A stretch of DNA of 64,000 nucleotides from Flavimobilis soli (GCF_002564025.1 NZ_PDJH01000001.1:1550001-1614000), one strand, 5' to 3'. Shown: positions 26,451 through 34,945, counted from the first letter of the stretch. The notes: a model not told the origin generated them from the sequence alone. A program made the numbers and translations.

Positions 26451-27038
26451 ATGGCTCTCGTACCGACCCCGGCCGAGCTCGTCTCGAGCCTCGAGGAGTC
26501 GCACGCGCTCGACGGCGCGGCCTCGGTCGTCGAAGGGATCGCCCTCGCGGCCCACCCGTCGGCGACGGAGCGCGACGTCGCACAAGGCGCGCCCGTGGGG
26601 CACCCCGTCCACGCCGCGCTCTCGGACGTCCCGGTGGGCACGTGGATCTCGAGCGTGCTGCTCGACGTCCTGCACCCGCGCGACGGTCACGCGGCGCGCA
26701 CGCTGCTGGGCGTCGCCGTCGTCTCGAGCCTCCCGACCGCCTACCTCGGTCTCGCCGACTACCTGCGGCTCGACCGGTCCCAGAAGCGGGTCGCGACCGT
26801 CCACATGGCCGCGAACAGCGGTGCGCTCGCGCTCGGCGTCGCGTCCCTGTGGGCGCGCCGGTCCGACCCGACGAGGGGGAAGCTCCTCTCCTTCGCGGGG
26901 GCGTCGCTCCTCGGGGCGGGCGGCTTTCTCGGCGGGCATCTCGCGGCGCGCCTCGGCCCGCCGGAGGAGAGCCCCGAGCGCGCGTCGTCGGGCCGCCCGC
27001 TGGGCCAGCTCGCGACGACCGACGAAATTCCTGACTGA
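26451..27038 (+). CDS. DUF2231-family membrane protein
   Basis: Integral membrane protein of 195 residues with four helices and the DUF2231 signature GHPVHAALSDVPVGTW in its first third; histidines in helices 1 and 3 (HMAANSGALAL) are conserved and may hold haem or metal, by analogy with cytochrome-like four-helix membrane proteins. ATG follows AAGGAGGACGC. It stands alone, 88 bp after the SDR. Often found with Rieske or other redox genes; function unknown. Confidence 0.85.
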   Translation: MALVPTPAELVSSLEESHALDGAASVVEGIALAAHPSATERDVAQGAPVGHPVHAALSDVPVGTWISSVLLDVLHPRDGHAARTLLGVAVVSSLPTAYLGLADYLRLDRSQKRVATVHMAANSGALALGVASLWARRSDPTRGKLLSFAGASLLGAGGFLGGHLAARLGPPEESPERASSGRPLGQLATTDEIPD

Positions 27039-27174
27039 CGGGCCCGGCCCGGTGATGTGAGGCGGGTCTCGCCCCGCACCCGGACGCGGCGCAGGGCGGC
27101 GCCGCTAAGGTATCGTCGGGCGGCGCGATCGAGCGAGGGCTCTCGCGCCGCCACCCCCTTGGACGGAGACCTCT

Positions 27175-28716
27175 GTGCCCGCTTCCCCGACACCCGAGCC
27201 GCGCGACGCCGCTCCCGAGCAGTCCTCGACCGGCGCACCTGAGGCGGACGCCGTCCACTCCGTCGCCGCCGCGCTCCGGTCGCCGCGACGGCTGCGCACG
27301 GAGGTCTTCGCCGGTCTCGTCGTCGGGCTCGCGCTGATCCCCGAAGCGATCGCGTTCTCGATCATCGCGGGCGTCGATCCGCGGGTCGGGCTGTTCGCGT
27401 CGTTCACGATGGCGGTCGCGATCGCGTTCCTCGGCGGTCGCCCGGCGATGATCTCTGCGGCGACCGGGGCTGTGGCGCTCGTCGTCGCGCCGGTCGCGCG
27501 CGAGCACGGGCTCGACTACCTCGTCGCGACGATCATCCTCGCGGGTGTCATCCAGGTGGCGTTCGGGCTGCTCGGCGTCGCGCGTCTCATGCGGTTCGTG
27601 CCGCGCTCAGTCATGGTCGGATTCGTCAACGCGCTGTCGATCCTCGTCCTGCTCGCGCAGCTCCCGCACCTCGTGGACGTCCCGTGGGCGGTCTACGCGC
27701 TGACCGCCGCAGGCATCGCCATGATGGTGCTCATCCCCCGCTGGACGACGATCGTCCCGGCGCCGCTCGTCGCGATCGTCGTGCTGACGACGGCGGTCGT
27801 GGTCGCGGGCATCGACGTGCCGGACGTCGGCGACGAGGGCGCCCTCCCCGAGTCCCTGCCGACGTTCGGGCTGCCGCACGTGCCCCTCACGCTCGAGACG
27901 TTCGAGATCATCGCGCCGTTCGCGCTCGGGGTCGCGCTCGTCGGTCTCCTGGAGTCGCTGCTGACCGCCAAGCTGGTCGACGACGTCACGGACACCCACT
28001 CGAACAAGACGCGCGAGGCGTGGGGCCAGGGCGCCGCGAACATCATCACGGGCCTGTTCGGCGGCATGGGCGGTTGCGCGATGATCGGCCAGACGATGAT
28101 CAACGTGAAGGTGTCCGGCGCCCGCACCCGCATCTCGACGTTCCTCGCGGGCGTGTTCCTGCTCGCGCTCGTCGTCGGGCTGGGCGACGTGGTCGCGGCC
28201 ATCCCGATGGCCGCGCTGGTCGCGGTGATGATCATGGTGTGCGTCGCGACGATCGACTGGCACTCGGTCCGTCCGAGCACGCTACGACGCATGCCGCGCA
28301 GCGAGACGGCGGTCATGCTCACGACCGTGGTGGTGACGGTGTGGTCGCACAACCTTGCGTACGGCGTCGTCAGCGGGGTGCTCGTGGCGGCGGTGCTGTT
28401 CGCGAACCGCGTCTCGCACATGACGTCGGTGACGCACGTCGACGCCGCCGACGGCGAGACGCGCGTGTACACGGTGCGCGGCGAGCTGTTCTTCGCGTCG
28501 TCGAACGACCTCGTCTACCAGTTCGACTACGCGAACGGTCCGCGCCACGTCGTCGTCGACATGTCGAGCGCGCACGTGTGGGACGCGTCGACGGTCGCGA
28601 CGCTCGACGCGATCACCACCCGCTACGAGGCGAAGGGCGCGACCGTCGAGATCGTCGGCATGAACCCGGACAGTGCGGCGCGGCACGGGCGACTGTCAGG
28701 GACGCTCGGTTCCTGA
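27175..28716 (+). CDS. SulP-family anion transporter with STAS domain
   Basis: Inner-membrane anion carrier of 513 residues: about 11-14 helices (AGLVVGLALIPEAIAFSIIAG is the usual SulP opening; GGMGGCAMIGQTMINVKVSG the substrate loop), then a STAS domain from about residue 425 (ELFFASSNDLV, VVVDMSSAHVWDASTVATLD). Such proteins move sulfate, bicarbonate or other small anions with sodium or protons. GTG start has GGAC/GGAG upstream. No carbonic anhydrase or sulfate-reduction gene is adjacent, so the anion is not indicated. The full family length is present. Confidence 0.93.
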   Translation: MPASPTPEPRDAAPEQSSTGAPEADAVHSVAAALRSPRRLRTEVFAGLVVGLALIPEAIAFSIIAGVDPRVGLFASFTMAVAIAFLGGRPAMISAATGAVALVVAPVAREHGLDYLVATIILAGVIQVAFGLLGVARLMRFVPRSVMVGFVNALSILVLLAQLPHLVDVPWAVYALTAAGIAMMVLIPRWTTIVPAPLVAIVVLTTAVVVAGIDVPDVGDEGALPESLPTFGLPHVPLTLETFEIIAPFALGVALVGLLESLLTAKLVDDVTDTHSNKTREAWGQGAANIITGLFGGMGGCAMIGQTMINVKVSGARTRISTFLAGVFLLALVVGLGDVVAAIPMAALVAVMIMVCVATIDWHSVRPSTLRRMPRSETAVMLTTVVVTVWSHNLAYGVVSGVLVAAVLFANRVSHMTSVTHVDAADGETRVYTVRGELFFASSNDLVYQFDYANGPRHVVVDMSSAHVWDASTVATLDAITTRYEAKGATVEIVGMNPDSAARHGRLSGTLGS

Positions 28717-28741
28717 CCTGTTCACCGCTCATGGCGGGCGC

Positions 28742-28747
28742 TAGCCT
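28742..28747 (+). promoter_or_regulatory. Leaderless-type -10 box
   Basis: TAGCCT stands 6 nt before the ATG at 28754, with no ribosome site between. Confidence 0.55.
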
Positions 28748-28753
28748 CGGCGC

Positions 28754-29221
28754 ATGGACAGCTCCGAGGTCGCCGCGTACCGCCGCGGGCAGGCCGCCAA
28801 CCTGCGGCTCGCCGTGGTCGGCCGCTACCTCTTCGTCGGCCTGTGCACGGGCATGGGGGCCGGGGCCGTCGCTGGCGCGCTGCTCGACCAGAGCGACTCC
28901 GAGTGGTTCGGCGTGCTCATGACGATCTACGCGGTCGTCGCCGGTCTCGTCGGCCTCGTGGTGGGTGGGATCCTCGCAGTCGTGGCGTTGCGGCTGCCTG
29001 CGCCCCTGACCGCGCGAGCGCGAATGTGGCTCACGATGGTGCCTGTCTGGGCCGCGCTCGTCGCAGTCTGGTTCCTCGCGCAGGACAGCGCTGCGGGACG
29101 GGGCCCCGTCGCCGTGCTGACGGTCGCCACGATCACTGGTGGGGCGTCGTTCTTCCTCACGCCGTGGTGCATCGCGCCGTTGCGCGAGCTGCGAGAGCAC
29201 GGGGGACGCCATCCGCGCTGA
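28754..29221 (+). CDS. Small four-helix membrane protein, function unknown
   Basis: 155 residues with four predicted membrane helices (about 24-44, 53-78, 92-108, 118-138) and a short charged head (MDSSEVAAYRRGQAANLRL). I do not recognise a family. TAGCCT lies 6 nt before the ATG and there is no Shine-Dalgarno, so the mRNA is probably leaderless. It is read in the same direction as the SulP gene 37 bp upstream and converges on the next gene. Confidence 0.75.
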   Translation: MDSSEVAAYRRGQAANLRLAVVGRYLFVGLCTGMGAGAVAGALLDQSDSEWFGVLMTIYAVVAGLVGLVVGGILAVVALRLPAPLTARARMWLTMVPVWAALVAVWFLAQDSAAGRGPVAVLTVATITGGASFFLTPWCIAPLRELREHGGRHPR

Positions 29222-29236
29222 CGCCTCCCAAGCGTG

Positions 29237-30190
29237 TCAGGCGCCGCGGGCGGCCCGCTCGAGGAGCTGGTGCGCTTCCGTTCCCTCGGGGAAAAGGACG
29301 TCGATGCGAGCGGCGCCCATGCCGAGCGTCGCGCGCATCGTCTCGCGGTACCTCGGGTCGGGGGCGATCTCGATCGTGTCGAGCAGGCCGAGCGGGACGA
29401 TCAGGCGGGACGTCGACATGACGGGGGCGCGTCCGCGGACGACCCAGGCGTGGCGGCCGTAGACCTCGAGCGTGCGGTCGTCGGCGGACAGGATGGCGGC
29501 GTGCAGGGTCGCGGGCGAGAACGCCCGGACGATCGCGTGGAAGGGTGCGGTGATCACGGTCGCGTGGCGGCGCACGTCGCGGCGGGAGTGCCCGGTCCAC
29601 GGTGCGAGCTCGGGGTGGGCGCGTCGGATCTCGCGGACGTGGCTGGCGAGCGACTGGTCGTCGCGGCCGAGGTCGAGCGCAGCGACGGGGTCGGCGGTCG
29701 CGCGACCTGCGCGCAGCACGGCGGCGCCCCGCTGCGTCGGGGCGCCGGTCGTGACGTGGGCTCGGAGCAGCTCGACGAGGCGACGGACGTTGTCACGTGA
29801 GGAGCCGTTGTAGGGGACACTCACAGCGTTCCCGGAGCGGGTCGTCACGGTGACGGTGCCGTCGAGGATGCTGACGGCGTCGCGGACCGCGACGATCTCG
29901 TCGTGCCGCACGCGGACCGTGTCGTAGCCGCGGTCGCTCCGCACGCCGGCGCGGCGGGACAGCATGGTGAGGGCCGTGGCGTCGACGACCACGAGGTGGT
30001 CGTAGAGGTCCATGTCGGGGTGGGCGTCGCGCCGCGCGATGTTGCGCGGGAACTTGAGCACGAGCTCGCTCGCGTCGAGGTCGAGCGGGTGGTCACGGTA
30101 GAGCGGCGGCACCTGGTCAGGAGTCTCGACGACGTCGATCCACGGTCCGAACAGGTCGAACTCGCTCGTGCTTGCCTGCGTGGACGTCAT
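29237..30190 (-). CDS. Hypothetical cytoplasmic protein with a possible PH-like domain
   Basis: 317 residues, no signal peptide or membrane helix. The middle (about 90-145) reads as alternating beta strands ending in a helix (VRHDEIVAVRDAVSILDG, VTVTTRSGNAVSVPYN, RRLVELLRAH), a pattern like bacterial PH-like domains. The N-terminal 40 residues and C-terminal FPEGTEAHQLLERA are hydrophilic. I do not recognise the family. ATG has GAGGGAGAG upstream. It converges with the small membrane protein and diverges from the GNAT gene. Confidence 0.78.
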   Translation of the reverse strand: MTSTQASTSEFDLFGPWIDVVETPDQVPPLYRDHPLDLDASELVLKFPRNIARRDAHPDMDLYDHLVVVDATALTMLSRRAGVRSDRGYDTVRVRHDEIVAVRDAVSILDGTVTVTTRSGNAVSVPYNGSSRDNVRRLVELLRAHVTTGAPTQRGAAVLRAGRATADPVAALDLGRDDQSLASHVREIRRAHPELAPWTGHSRRDVRRHATVITAPFHAIVRAFSPATLHAAILSADDRTLEVYGRHAWVVRGRAPVMSTSRLIVPLGLLDTIEIAPDPRYRETMRATLGMGAARIDVLFPEGTEAHQLLERAARGA

Positions 30191-30329
30191 GGCTCTCCCT
30201 CGGGCTGGTCATCAGCGGTGATGACGGCCGCCGCACGCGCTCGTCGCGTTCGCCGGTGTGCGTCTGAGCCTAGCTGTGTGTCGTGTGTCCGAGTGGCGCC
30301 GCCAGCCGCGGACTTGATAGGCAGGTCCG

Positions 30330-30899
30330 ATGATCTCGACGCGACTGGCCACGCTCGCCGACGTCCCTGCCGCTGCACGCACCCTCGCTCTCGCTTTCGC
30401 AGACTATCCGTGGACGCGCTGGTCCGTGCCCGCGGAGGACCACGACGCTCGGCTCGAGGAGCTGCAGGCGCTGTATCTCGCGCACGCGGTGGGCTGGGGC
30501 GTCGTGCTGGTCGACGACGCGGTGACAGCGGTCGCGGCGGTCCTGCCGCCCGACGCACCGGCCCCGTCGGACGAGGTGCAGGCGCGGGTCGCGGAGCTGC
30601 ACGGGGACCGGCTCGAGCGGCTGCTCGGCGTGGCGAAGCCGGAGCGCCCCGAAGGGGCGTGGGACTTCGCGACGCTCGGTGTGCGCCCGGACCGTCGGGG
30701 TGCCGGGCTGGGGTCTGCGGTGCTCACGGATGCGCTGACGCTCGTCGCGGAGCGTGCTCCGGATGCACCGGTCGCGCTGGAGACGTCAGACGTGCGCAAC
30801 GTCCGCTTGTACGAGGGGCACGGGTTCGCGGTCACCGCGCACACGGACGTGCCGGACGGCCCGGACGTGTTCTCGATGGTGCGCGCACCTGCTCGTTGA
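30330..30899 (+). CDS. GNAT-family N-acetyltransferase
   Basis: Cytoplasmic acetyl-CoA-dependent transferase of 189 residues. The acetyl-CoA loop is GVRPDRRGAGLGSAVL (the Q/RxxGxG/A pattern), and the C-terminal strand TSDVRNVRLYEGHGF carries the family's N and Y. The N-terminus TRLATLADVPAAARTLALAF resembles GNATs that acetylate small molecules or antibiotics; the acceptor is unknown. It is monocistronic, with convergent and divergent neighbours. Confidence 0.9.
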   Translation: MISTRLATLADVPAAARTLALAFADYPWTRWSVPAEDHDARLEELQALYLAHAVGWGVVLVDDAVTAVAAVLPPDAPAPSDEVQARVAELHGDRLERLLGVAKPERPEGAWDFATLGVRPDRRGAGLGSAVLTDALTLVAERAPDAPVALETSDVRNVRLYEGHGFAVTAHTDVPDGPDVFSMVRAPAR

Positions 30900-30925
30900 G
30901 CCCGGTGCCTCTCGGCCCTGACGGC

Positions 30926-31276
30926 TCAGGCGCAGGCGACGCAGCGCCGGGCGGTGGGCCGGGCGCGGAGCCGGTCGAGCGGGATGGGCTGCCCGCAGGC
31001 CTCGCAGACGCCGTAGGTGCCGTCGTCGAGCCGGGCGAGCGCCGCGCTGATCTCGTCGAGGGCGTCGTGGGCGCTCTGGGCGAGGGCGTCGACCTGCGAG
31101 CGTTCGAAGGCGATCGTGGTGCCTTCGGGGTCGTGCTCGTCGTCGACGTTGGCGTTGGCGGCGGCGTCGACGATGTCCTGGAAGGTGCGGGCGTGCGCGC
31201 CGAGGCGCTCCTCGGCCTCGGCGCGGCGGGCGAGCAGCGCGGTGCGCAGCTCGGCGACGGCGTCGGCCTGGAGCAC
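30926..31276 (-). CDS. DksA/TraR C4-type zinc-finger protein
   Basis: 116 residues: a long N-terminal coiled-coil hairpin (about 1-80, Ala/Glu-rich) followed by a zinc finger YGVCEACGQPIPLDRLRARPTARRCVAC, the four-cysteine DksA/TraR type. Such proteins enter the RNA polymerase secondary channel; actinobacterial homologues lack a well-defined role. GTG start at 31276. It follows the PEP-mutase-like gene by 8 nt on the same strand and is probably made from the same mRNA. Confidence 0.88.
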   Translation of the reverse strand: MLQADAVAELRTALLARRAEAEERLGAHARTFQDIVDAAANANVDDEHDPEGTTIAFERSQVDALAQSAHDALDEISAALARLDDGTYGVCEACGQPIPLDRLRARPTARRCVACA

Positions 31277-31284
31277 AGGTGGCC

Positions 31285-32085
31285 TCAGTTGAGCGCGCGC
31301 GTGCTGGTCGGGATGGCGCCGTCGGCGTAGAGGCTTGCGGCGACGTCCTGCAGGGCGGTGAGCGCGACGCGCTGTGTCATGGGTCCGTAGGAGATGCGGC
31401 CGACGCCGAGCGCCTCGTACTCGGCGGCGGTGAGGGCGCCGGGCAGGCCGATGACGGAGACCTTGCGCTCGCCGATGCCCTCGACGAGCTGGCGGGTCAC
31501 GTCTGCGTCGAGGACGCCGGGCACGAAGATGATGTCGGCGCCTGCGTCGAGGTAGGCGCGGCCGCGCTCGATCGCGTCGGCGACCTTGTCGGCGACGGGC
31601 TTGTCGCCGCCGCGCACGAACGCGTCCGTGCGGGCGTTGAGCGCGAACGGCACACCCTCCGCCTCGCCTGCGGCGACGATCGCGGCGACGCGATCGGCAG
31701 CCTCGGTGACGGGGACGAGACGGTCCTCGACGTTCGCGCCGACGACTCCGACGCCGATCGCGCGGCGGGCGGTCTCGCCCGGGTTGTCGTAGCCGTTGTC
31801 GAGGTCGGCGCTCACGGGCACGTCGCCAGCGGCCTCGACGATGCGGCCGACCATGTCGAGCGTGATGTCGAGCGGGATGTCGCCGTCGCCGTAGCCGAAG
31901 GTCGCGGCGATCGAGTGACCGGCGGTCGCGAGCGCCTTCGTCTCAGGAAGCTCGAGCACAGCCTTCGCGGAGATCACGTCCCACACGTTGACGACGCGCA
32001 GGATCTCCGGCGCGGCGTGCAGCTCGCGCAGGCGACGAGCGCGGTCGGCGACGGACAGGGACGCAGGGCTCGTGTTCGCGGTCAT
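31285..32085 (-). CDS. Isocitrate lyase/PEP mutase superfamily protein
   Basis: Beta/alpha-barrel of 266 residues. VNVWDVISAKAV near the start, SADLDNGYDN (the metal/substrate DxDNGY motif), VEDR, and LNARTDAFVRG match the oxaloacetate decarboxylase/PEP phosphonomutase-like branch. The isocitrate lyase KKCGH motif is absent, so it is not an isocitrate lyase. Substrate unknown; 2-methylisocitrate, carboxy-PEP or oxaloacetate are possible. The ATG at 32085 is preceded by TAGCCT with 6 nt, indicating a leaderless mRNA that probably also carries the zinc-finger gene. Confidence 0.88.
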   Translation of the reverse strand: MTANTSPASLSVADRARRLRELHAAPEILRVVNVWDVISAKAVLELPETKALATAGHSIAATFGYGDGDIPLDITLDMVGRIVEAAGDVPVSADLDNGYDNPGETARRAIGVGVVGANVEDRLVPVTEAADRVAAIVAAGEAEGVPFALNARTDAFVRGGDKPVADKVADAIERGRAYLDAGADIIFVPGVLDADVTRQLVEGIGERKVSVIGLPGALTAAEYEALGVGRISYGPMTQRVALTALQDVAASLYADGAIPTSTRALN

Positions 32086-32091
32086 GCGGCC

Positions 32092-32097
32092 AGGCTA
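32092..32097 (-). promoter_or_regulatory. Leaderless-type -10 box
   Basis: TAGCCT on the minus strand, 6 nt before the ATG at 32085. Confidence 0.55.
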
Positions 32098-32160
32098 GCC
32101 CGGCCCGCAGACACCGGCCCGTCCGCCCACGTGCCGTCTCAGAAGGCCGGACGGCCGCGG

Positions 32161-33405
32161 CTACGCGAGCAACGTCTCCCCGACGAACCCGCCCTCGGCG
32201 CAGCCGGGCGGGATCGCGAAGACGGCGGAGCCGATCGGCGTCGTCCACTCGTTGAGCAGGTCGAGCTCGTCGAGTCGCCGCTGCAGCGGCACGTACTGCG
32301 CGTCGACGTCCGCCTGGCAGGCGATGAACACGAGCCCGGAGGCGGAGATCTCCTCGCCGCGCGGCGCGTCGTCGTAGTTGTAGGAGCGGCGGAAGATCCG
32401 CTCGCGCGGGTCGTCCGACCGCGCACGGCGCACGTGGGAGAACTCGGGGATGACGGGAAAGCCGAGCGGTGTGGTCGCCTCGAAGTCGGGCTCGTCGTGC
32501 TCCTGCGTGCCGGTCAGCGGCGCACCGTTGGCCAGGAGCCGGCCGACGGACTGCTCGCGCCCGTCGCGGTCCAGCTTGTCCCACGTGTCGAGGTTCATCG
32601 CGATGCGCCGCACGACCATGCTCGTGCCGCCCGCGAGCCAGCCGTCGCGCGACCACACGACCTCGTCGAAGTCCGCAGTGCCCGGCTCGGGGTTGACGGT
32701 GCCGTCGACCTGCCCGAACAGGTTCCGCATCGTCGTGGTCGACGCCTCGGAGCCCCGAGCGCGCCGGAACCCGGCCTGGGTCCAGCGCACGGTCGCGAAG
32801 CGGCGGGTGTCCTTGAGCAGCATCCGCACGGCGTGGGCGACGGTGAGCGCGTCGTCGGCCGCGACCTGGAGCAGCAGGTCACCGTCGCTCCACGCGTCGT
32901 CGAGACGGTCGATCCCGAAGGCCGGGAGCGGCCGCAGCCACGGCGGCGCCACGGCGGCGGTGCGCCGCACGAGCTCCGGCCCGAACCCGAACGTCACCGT
33001 GAGCCGTGCGGGCACGACGGCGAGCTCAGGCTCCGAGTCCGCGAGCGCCGACCGCCCCTGCGTGAGGCGAGCAGCGTCGTCGGTCAGCAACCGCATCATG
33101 CGACGCAGCGCGTCGCGGTCGGTCTCGGGGCGCAGGTCGAGGGCGACGAGCGTCGCGCACGACTGCGGCGGCGTCGTCGCGATCCCGGCCTGGTGCTCGC
33201 CGTAGAACGCGACGGTGTCCCCGCCGTGCAGCACCTCGTGCGGCTCGGCGCGGGTGGCCGTGGGGCCCGACGTCGTCGCGCGCCGCGTCAGCGCGTCCGC
33301 CCCGACCGCGACGACAGCCCCGGCGCCAGCGACCGCGCCTCCCAGCAGGACCTGGCGGCGGCTCAGCCCGATGCGCCCCGTCTCAGGCGTCTGCCCGCGT
33401 GCCAT
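32161..33405 (-). CDS. Tat-exported DyP-type haem peroxidase
   Basis: Secreted B/A-type dye-decolourising peroxidase of 414 residues. Twin-arginine signal SRRQVLLGGAVAGAG (R16-R17), then two ferredoxin-like domains with GQVDG (231-235; D234 is the catalytic aspartate), proximal haem ligand H324 in EFSHVRR, and the distal Arg in FRRSYNY. It resembles EfeB/DtpA. Its start overlaps the stop of the PCu(A)C gene (ATGA), and CopC is further upstream, so it belongs to a copper-handling operon rather than to an EfeUOB iron operon. In Streptomyces lividans the DyP DtpA works with a PCuAC chaperone in extracellular copper delivery. Confidence 0.94.
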   Translation of the reverse strand: MARGQTPETGRIGLSRRQVLLGGAVAGAGAVVAVGADALTRRATTSGPTATRAEPHEVLHGGDTVAFYGEHQAGIATTPPQSCATLVALDLRPETDRDALRRMMRLLTDDAARLTQGRSALADSEPELAVVPARLTVTFGFGPELVRRTAAVAPPWLRPLPAFGIDRLDDAWSDGDLLLQVAADDALTVAHAVRMLLKDTRRFATVRWTQAGFRRARGSEASTTTMRNLFGQVDGTVNPEPGTADFDEVVWSRDGWLAGGTSMVVRRIAMNLDTWDKLDRDGREQSVGRLLANGAPLTGTQEHDEPDFEATTPLGFPVIPEFSHVRRARSDDPRERIFRRSYNYDDAPRGEEISASGLVFIACQADVDAQYVPLQRRLDELDLLNEWTTPIGSAVFAIPPGCAEGGFVGETLLA

Positions 33406-33950
33406 CAGTGGCCGTCCGTCTCCATGTTCTCGCCGTCGCCCTCGTAGGTCTCGTTGGCACCCGAGTAGTCCTTGACCGGGACTGACGCGTCGACGGTGGT
33501 GCCGTCGTCGAGCGTGAGGGTCAGCTCGACCTCGTCGCCGGCCTGCAGGGGCCCGGCGAGGCCCATGAGCATGAGGTGGTTCCCACCGGGCGCGAGACTC
33601 AGCGACTGCCCTGCCGCGACCGTGAACCCGCCTTGCTTCTCGCGCATGACCATCTGCCCGGCGTCGTCCTGAACCGTCTCGTGGAGCTCGGTCGACGTCG
33701 CGGCGGGCGTGCTGACGGACACGACCGTGACGTCCGCGCCCGTCGAGTTCACGAGCTCGCCGAAGGCCGCCGACATGCCCGACTCAGCGGCCTTGACCCA
33801 GCCGTCCTCGAGGACGACCGTGGCGGCGCTGGGCCCGGGCGTCCCGATCGACGACGCCGCGGGTCTCGGGTCACCCGCATCGCACGCGGACAGCGCGAGC
33901 ACCACCGCGAGGGCGGCGACAGAGGACAGGGCACGACGGACGGACATCAC
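33405..33950 (-). CDS. PCu(A)C-family extracytoplasmic copper chaperone (lipoprotein)
   Basis: 181 residues. Lipobox LSAC (C23) anchors it to the outer face of the membrane. The cupredoxin-like domain has the copper(I) set H90 (TELHE), M100/M102 (GQMVMRE), H125 and M127 (GGNHLMLMG), the HxnMx22HxM arrangement of PCu(A)C. A charged tail of about 25 residues, ENMETDGH, ends in Met/His and may bind more copper. Two adjacent ATGs follow GAGAAG. It lies 25 bp after CopC and overlaps the DyP gene. Confidence 0.93.
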   Translation of the reverse strand: MMSVRRALSSVAALAVVLALSACDAGDPRPAASSIGTPGPSAATVVLEDGWVKAAESGMSAAFGELVNSTGADVTVVSVSTPAATSTELHETVQDDAGQMVMREKQGGFTVAAGQSLSLAPGGNHLMLMGLAGPLQAGDEVELTLTLDDGTTVDASVPVKDYSGANETYEGDGENMETDGH

Positions 33951-33975
33951 TTCTCGTTTCTCATCGGGGCTCGGT

Positions 33976-34665
33976 TCAAGGCTGGCGGCTGCGCGCCCTG
34001 CGGCGCGTCACGTGCAGGACGACGTAGATCCCCAGCGCGATCACCGCGCCGACGGCGGCGACCAGGACGGTGCGCAGCGGGCTGGCGGGCTCGGCGCCGG
34101 GGGCCTGCGGGTCGGCACTGGTGGTCTGTCGTTCGGCGACGTCCGTGGCCTGGGCTGCGGGCGCCGGCGCGGCACTGGTGGACGGCGCGCTCGTCGACGA
34201 CGCGCTCGGTGTCGCAGCAGCAGGCGCCGGCTCGGATCCACGTGACGCCGTCATCCCCGACGGGGACCGGTCCCCGACCTGGAACGGCACGGTCCCGGAG
34301 ACGGGGTGCCCGTCGGCAGAGACGACGCGCCACCGCACGGTGTACGCACCGTCCGGCAGGTCGGGCGCGAGCGGCACGGTCAGCGCGGCCCCGTCGAGGA
34401 CGGGCGCGCTCGCAGCCCAGTCCTGGCCTGCGGCGTCGGCCACGACGACGGTCGTCCCGATGTCCATGAGCTCGCCGGAGAACGTCAGTCGGACCTCGGC
34501 GGGCACGTCGTCGAGCCGCTCACCTGAGGCCGGGACGCTGTCGACCAGCTGGTCGTGAGCGATTGCCACACCTGCGGAGCAGAAGAACGCGACGACCGCG
34601 AGGGCGAGGGCGGCCAGGGAGCGGCGGACGAGGCGCCTCGGCGACGTAATCACGCGCCACCACAC
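33976..34665 (-). CDS. CopC-domain copper-binding protein with C-terminal membrane anchor
   Basis: 229 residues. Signal peptide ends at AIA, making H37 the mature N-terminus, which with D118 and H120 (SADGHPVSG) forms the copper(II) site of CopC. The domain (about 37-132) is followed by a Ser/Thr/Ala/Pro linker of about 60 residues and one membrane helix (VLVAAVGAVIALGIYVVLHV) with a basic tail, like the N-terminal half of YcnJ-type proteins but without CopD. First gene of the CopC-PCuAC-DyP operon. Start may be GTG 34665 or GTG 34653. TAACGT at 34689-34684 is a possible -10. Confidence 0.92.
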   Translation of the reverse strand: MWWRVITSPRRLVRRSLAALALAVVAFFCSAGVAIAHDQLVDSVPASGERLDDVPAEVRLTFSGELMDIGTTVVVADAAGQDWAASAPVLDGAALTVPLAPDLPDGAYTVRWRVVSADGHPVSGTVPFQVGDRSPSGMTASRGSEPAPAAATPSASSTSAPSTSAAPAPAAQATDVAERQTTSADPQAPGAEPASPLRTVLVAAVGAVIALGIYVVLHVTRRRARSRQP

Positions 34666-34864
34666 AGCCCAGACATGTCAGCCACGTTATCGATCCAGGT
34701 CAGCCCGCCGCTATGACGCACGGCACTCCCTCCAGGCCGGGCGGCCGGCAGGCTCGCTAGCCTGGACCTGCGCGGCCGTCCTGGCGGTAAGGCCATACAC
34801 GGGTCGGCCCCTCGGGTCCGAGAAGGTCAGGAAGTAGACCCCGGTGTGGCGCCGCGCCCGACCC

Positions 34865-34934
34865 GGGCTCCGGGCTCCGGGCTCCGGGCTCCGGGCTCCG
34901 GGCTCCGGGCTCCGGGCTCCGGGCTCCGGGCTCC
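34865..34934. repeat. Tandem repeat, ten perfect copies of GGGCTCC
   Basis: Seventy bases made of exactly ten uninterrupted copies of the heptamer. It lies 11 bp beyond the terminator of the tRNA-Arg gene. The unit is not a multiple of three and the region is not coding. Perfect copies suggest recent slippage expansion and a probably variable copy number. Confidence 0.95.
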
Positions 34935-34945
34935 GGACATAGCAA

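Noticed and set aside
31285..32085. Isocitrate lyase (glyoxylate shunt).
   Set aside because: The chain is too short (266 residues) and lacks the KKCGH catalytic motif; it belongs to the wider PEP mutase-like group.
32101..32160. Hairpin after the DyP gene as a terminator.
   Set aside because: The arms (GGCCCGTCCG and CGGACGGCC) match imperfectly, the loop is long and no U tract follows; too weak to annotate.
34865..34934. Coding of an APGSGLR-type repeat peptide by the heptamer array.
   Set aside because: The heptamer gives repeats in all frames simply because it is a tandem repeat; there is no ribosome site or conserved flank.
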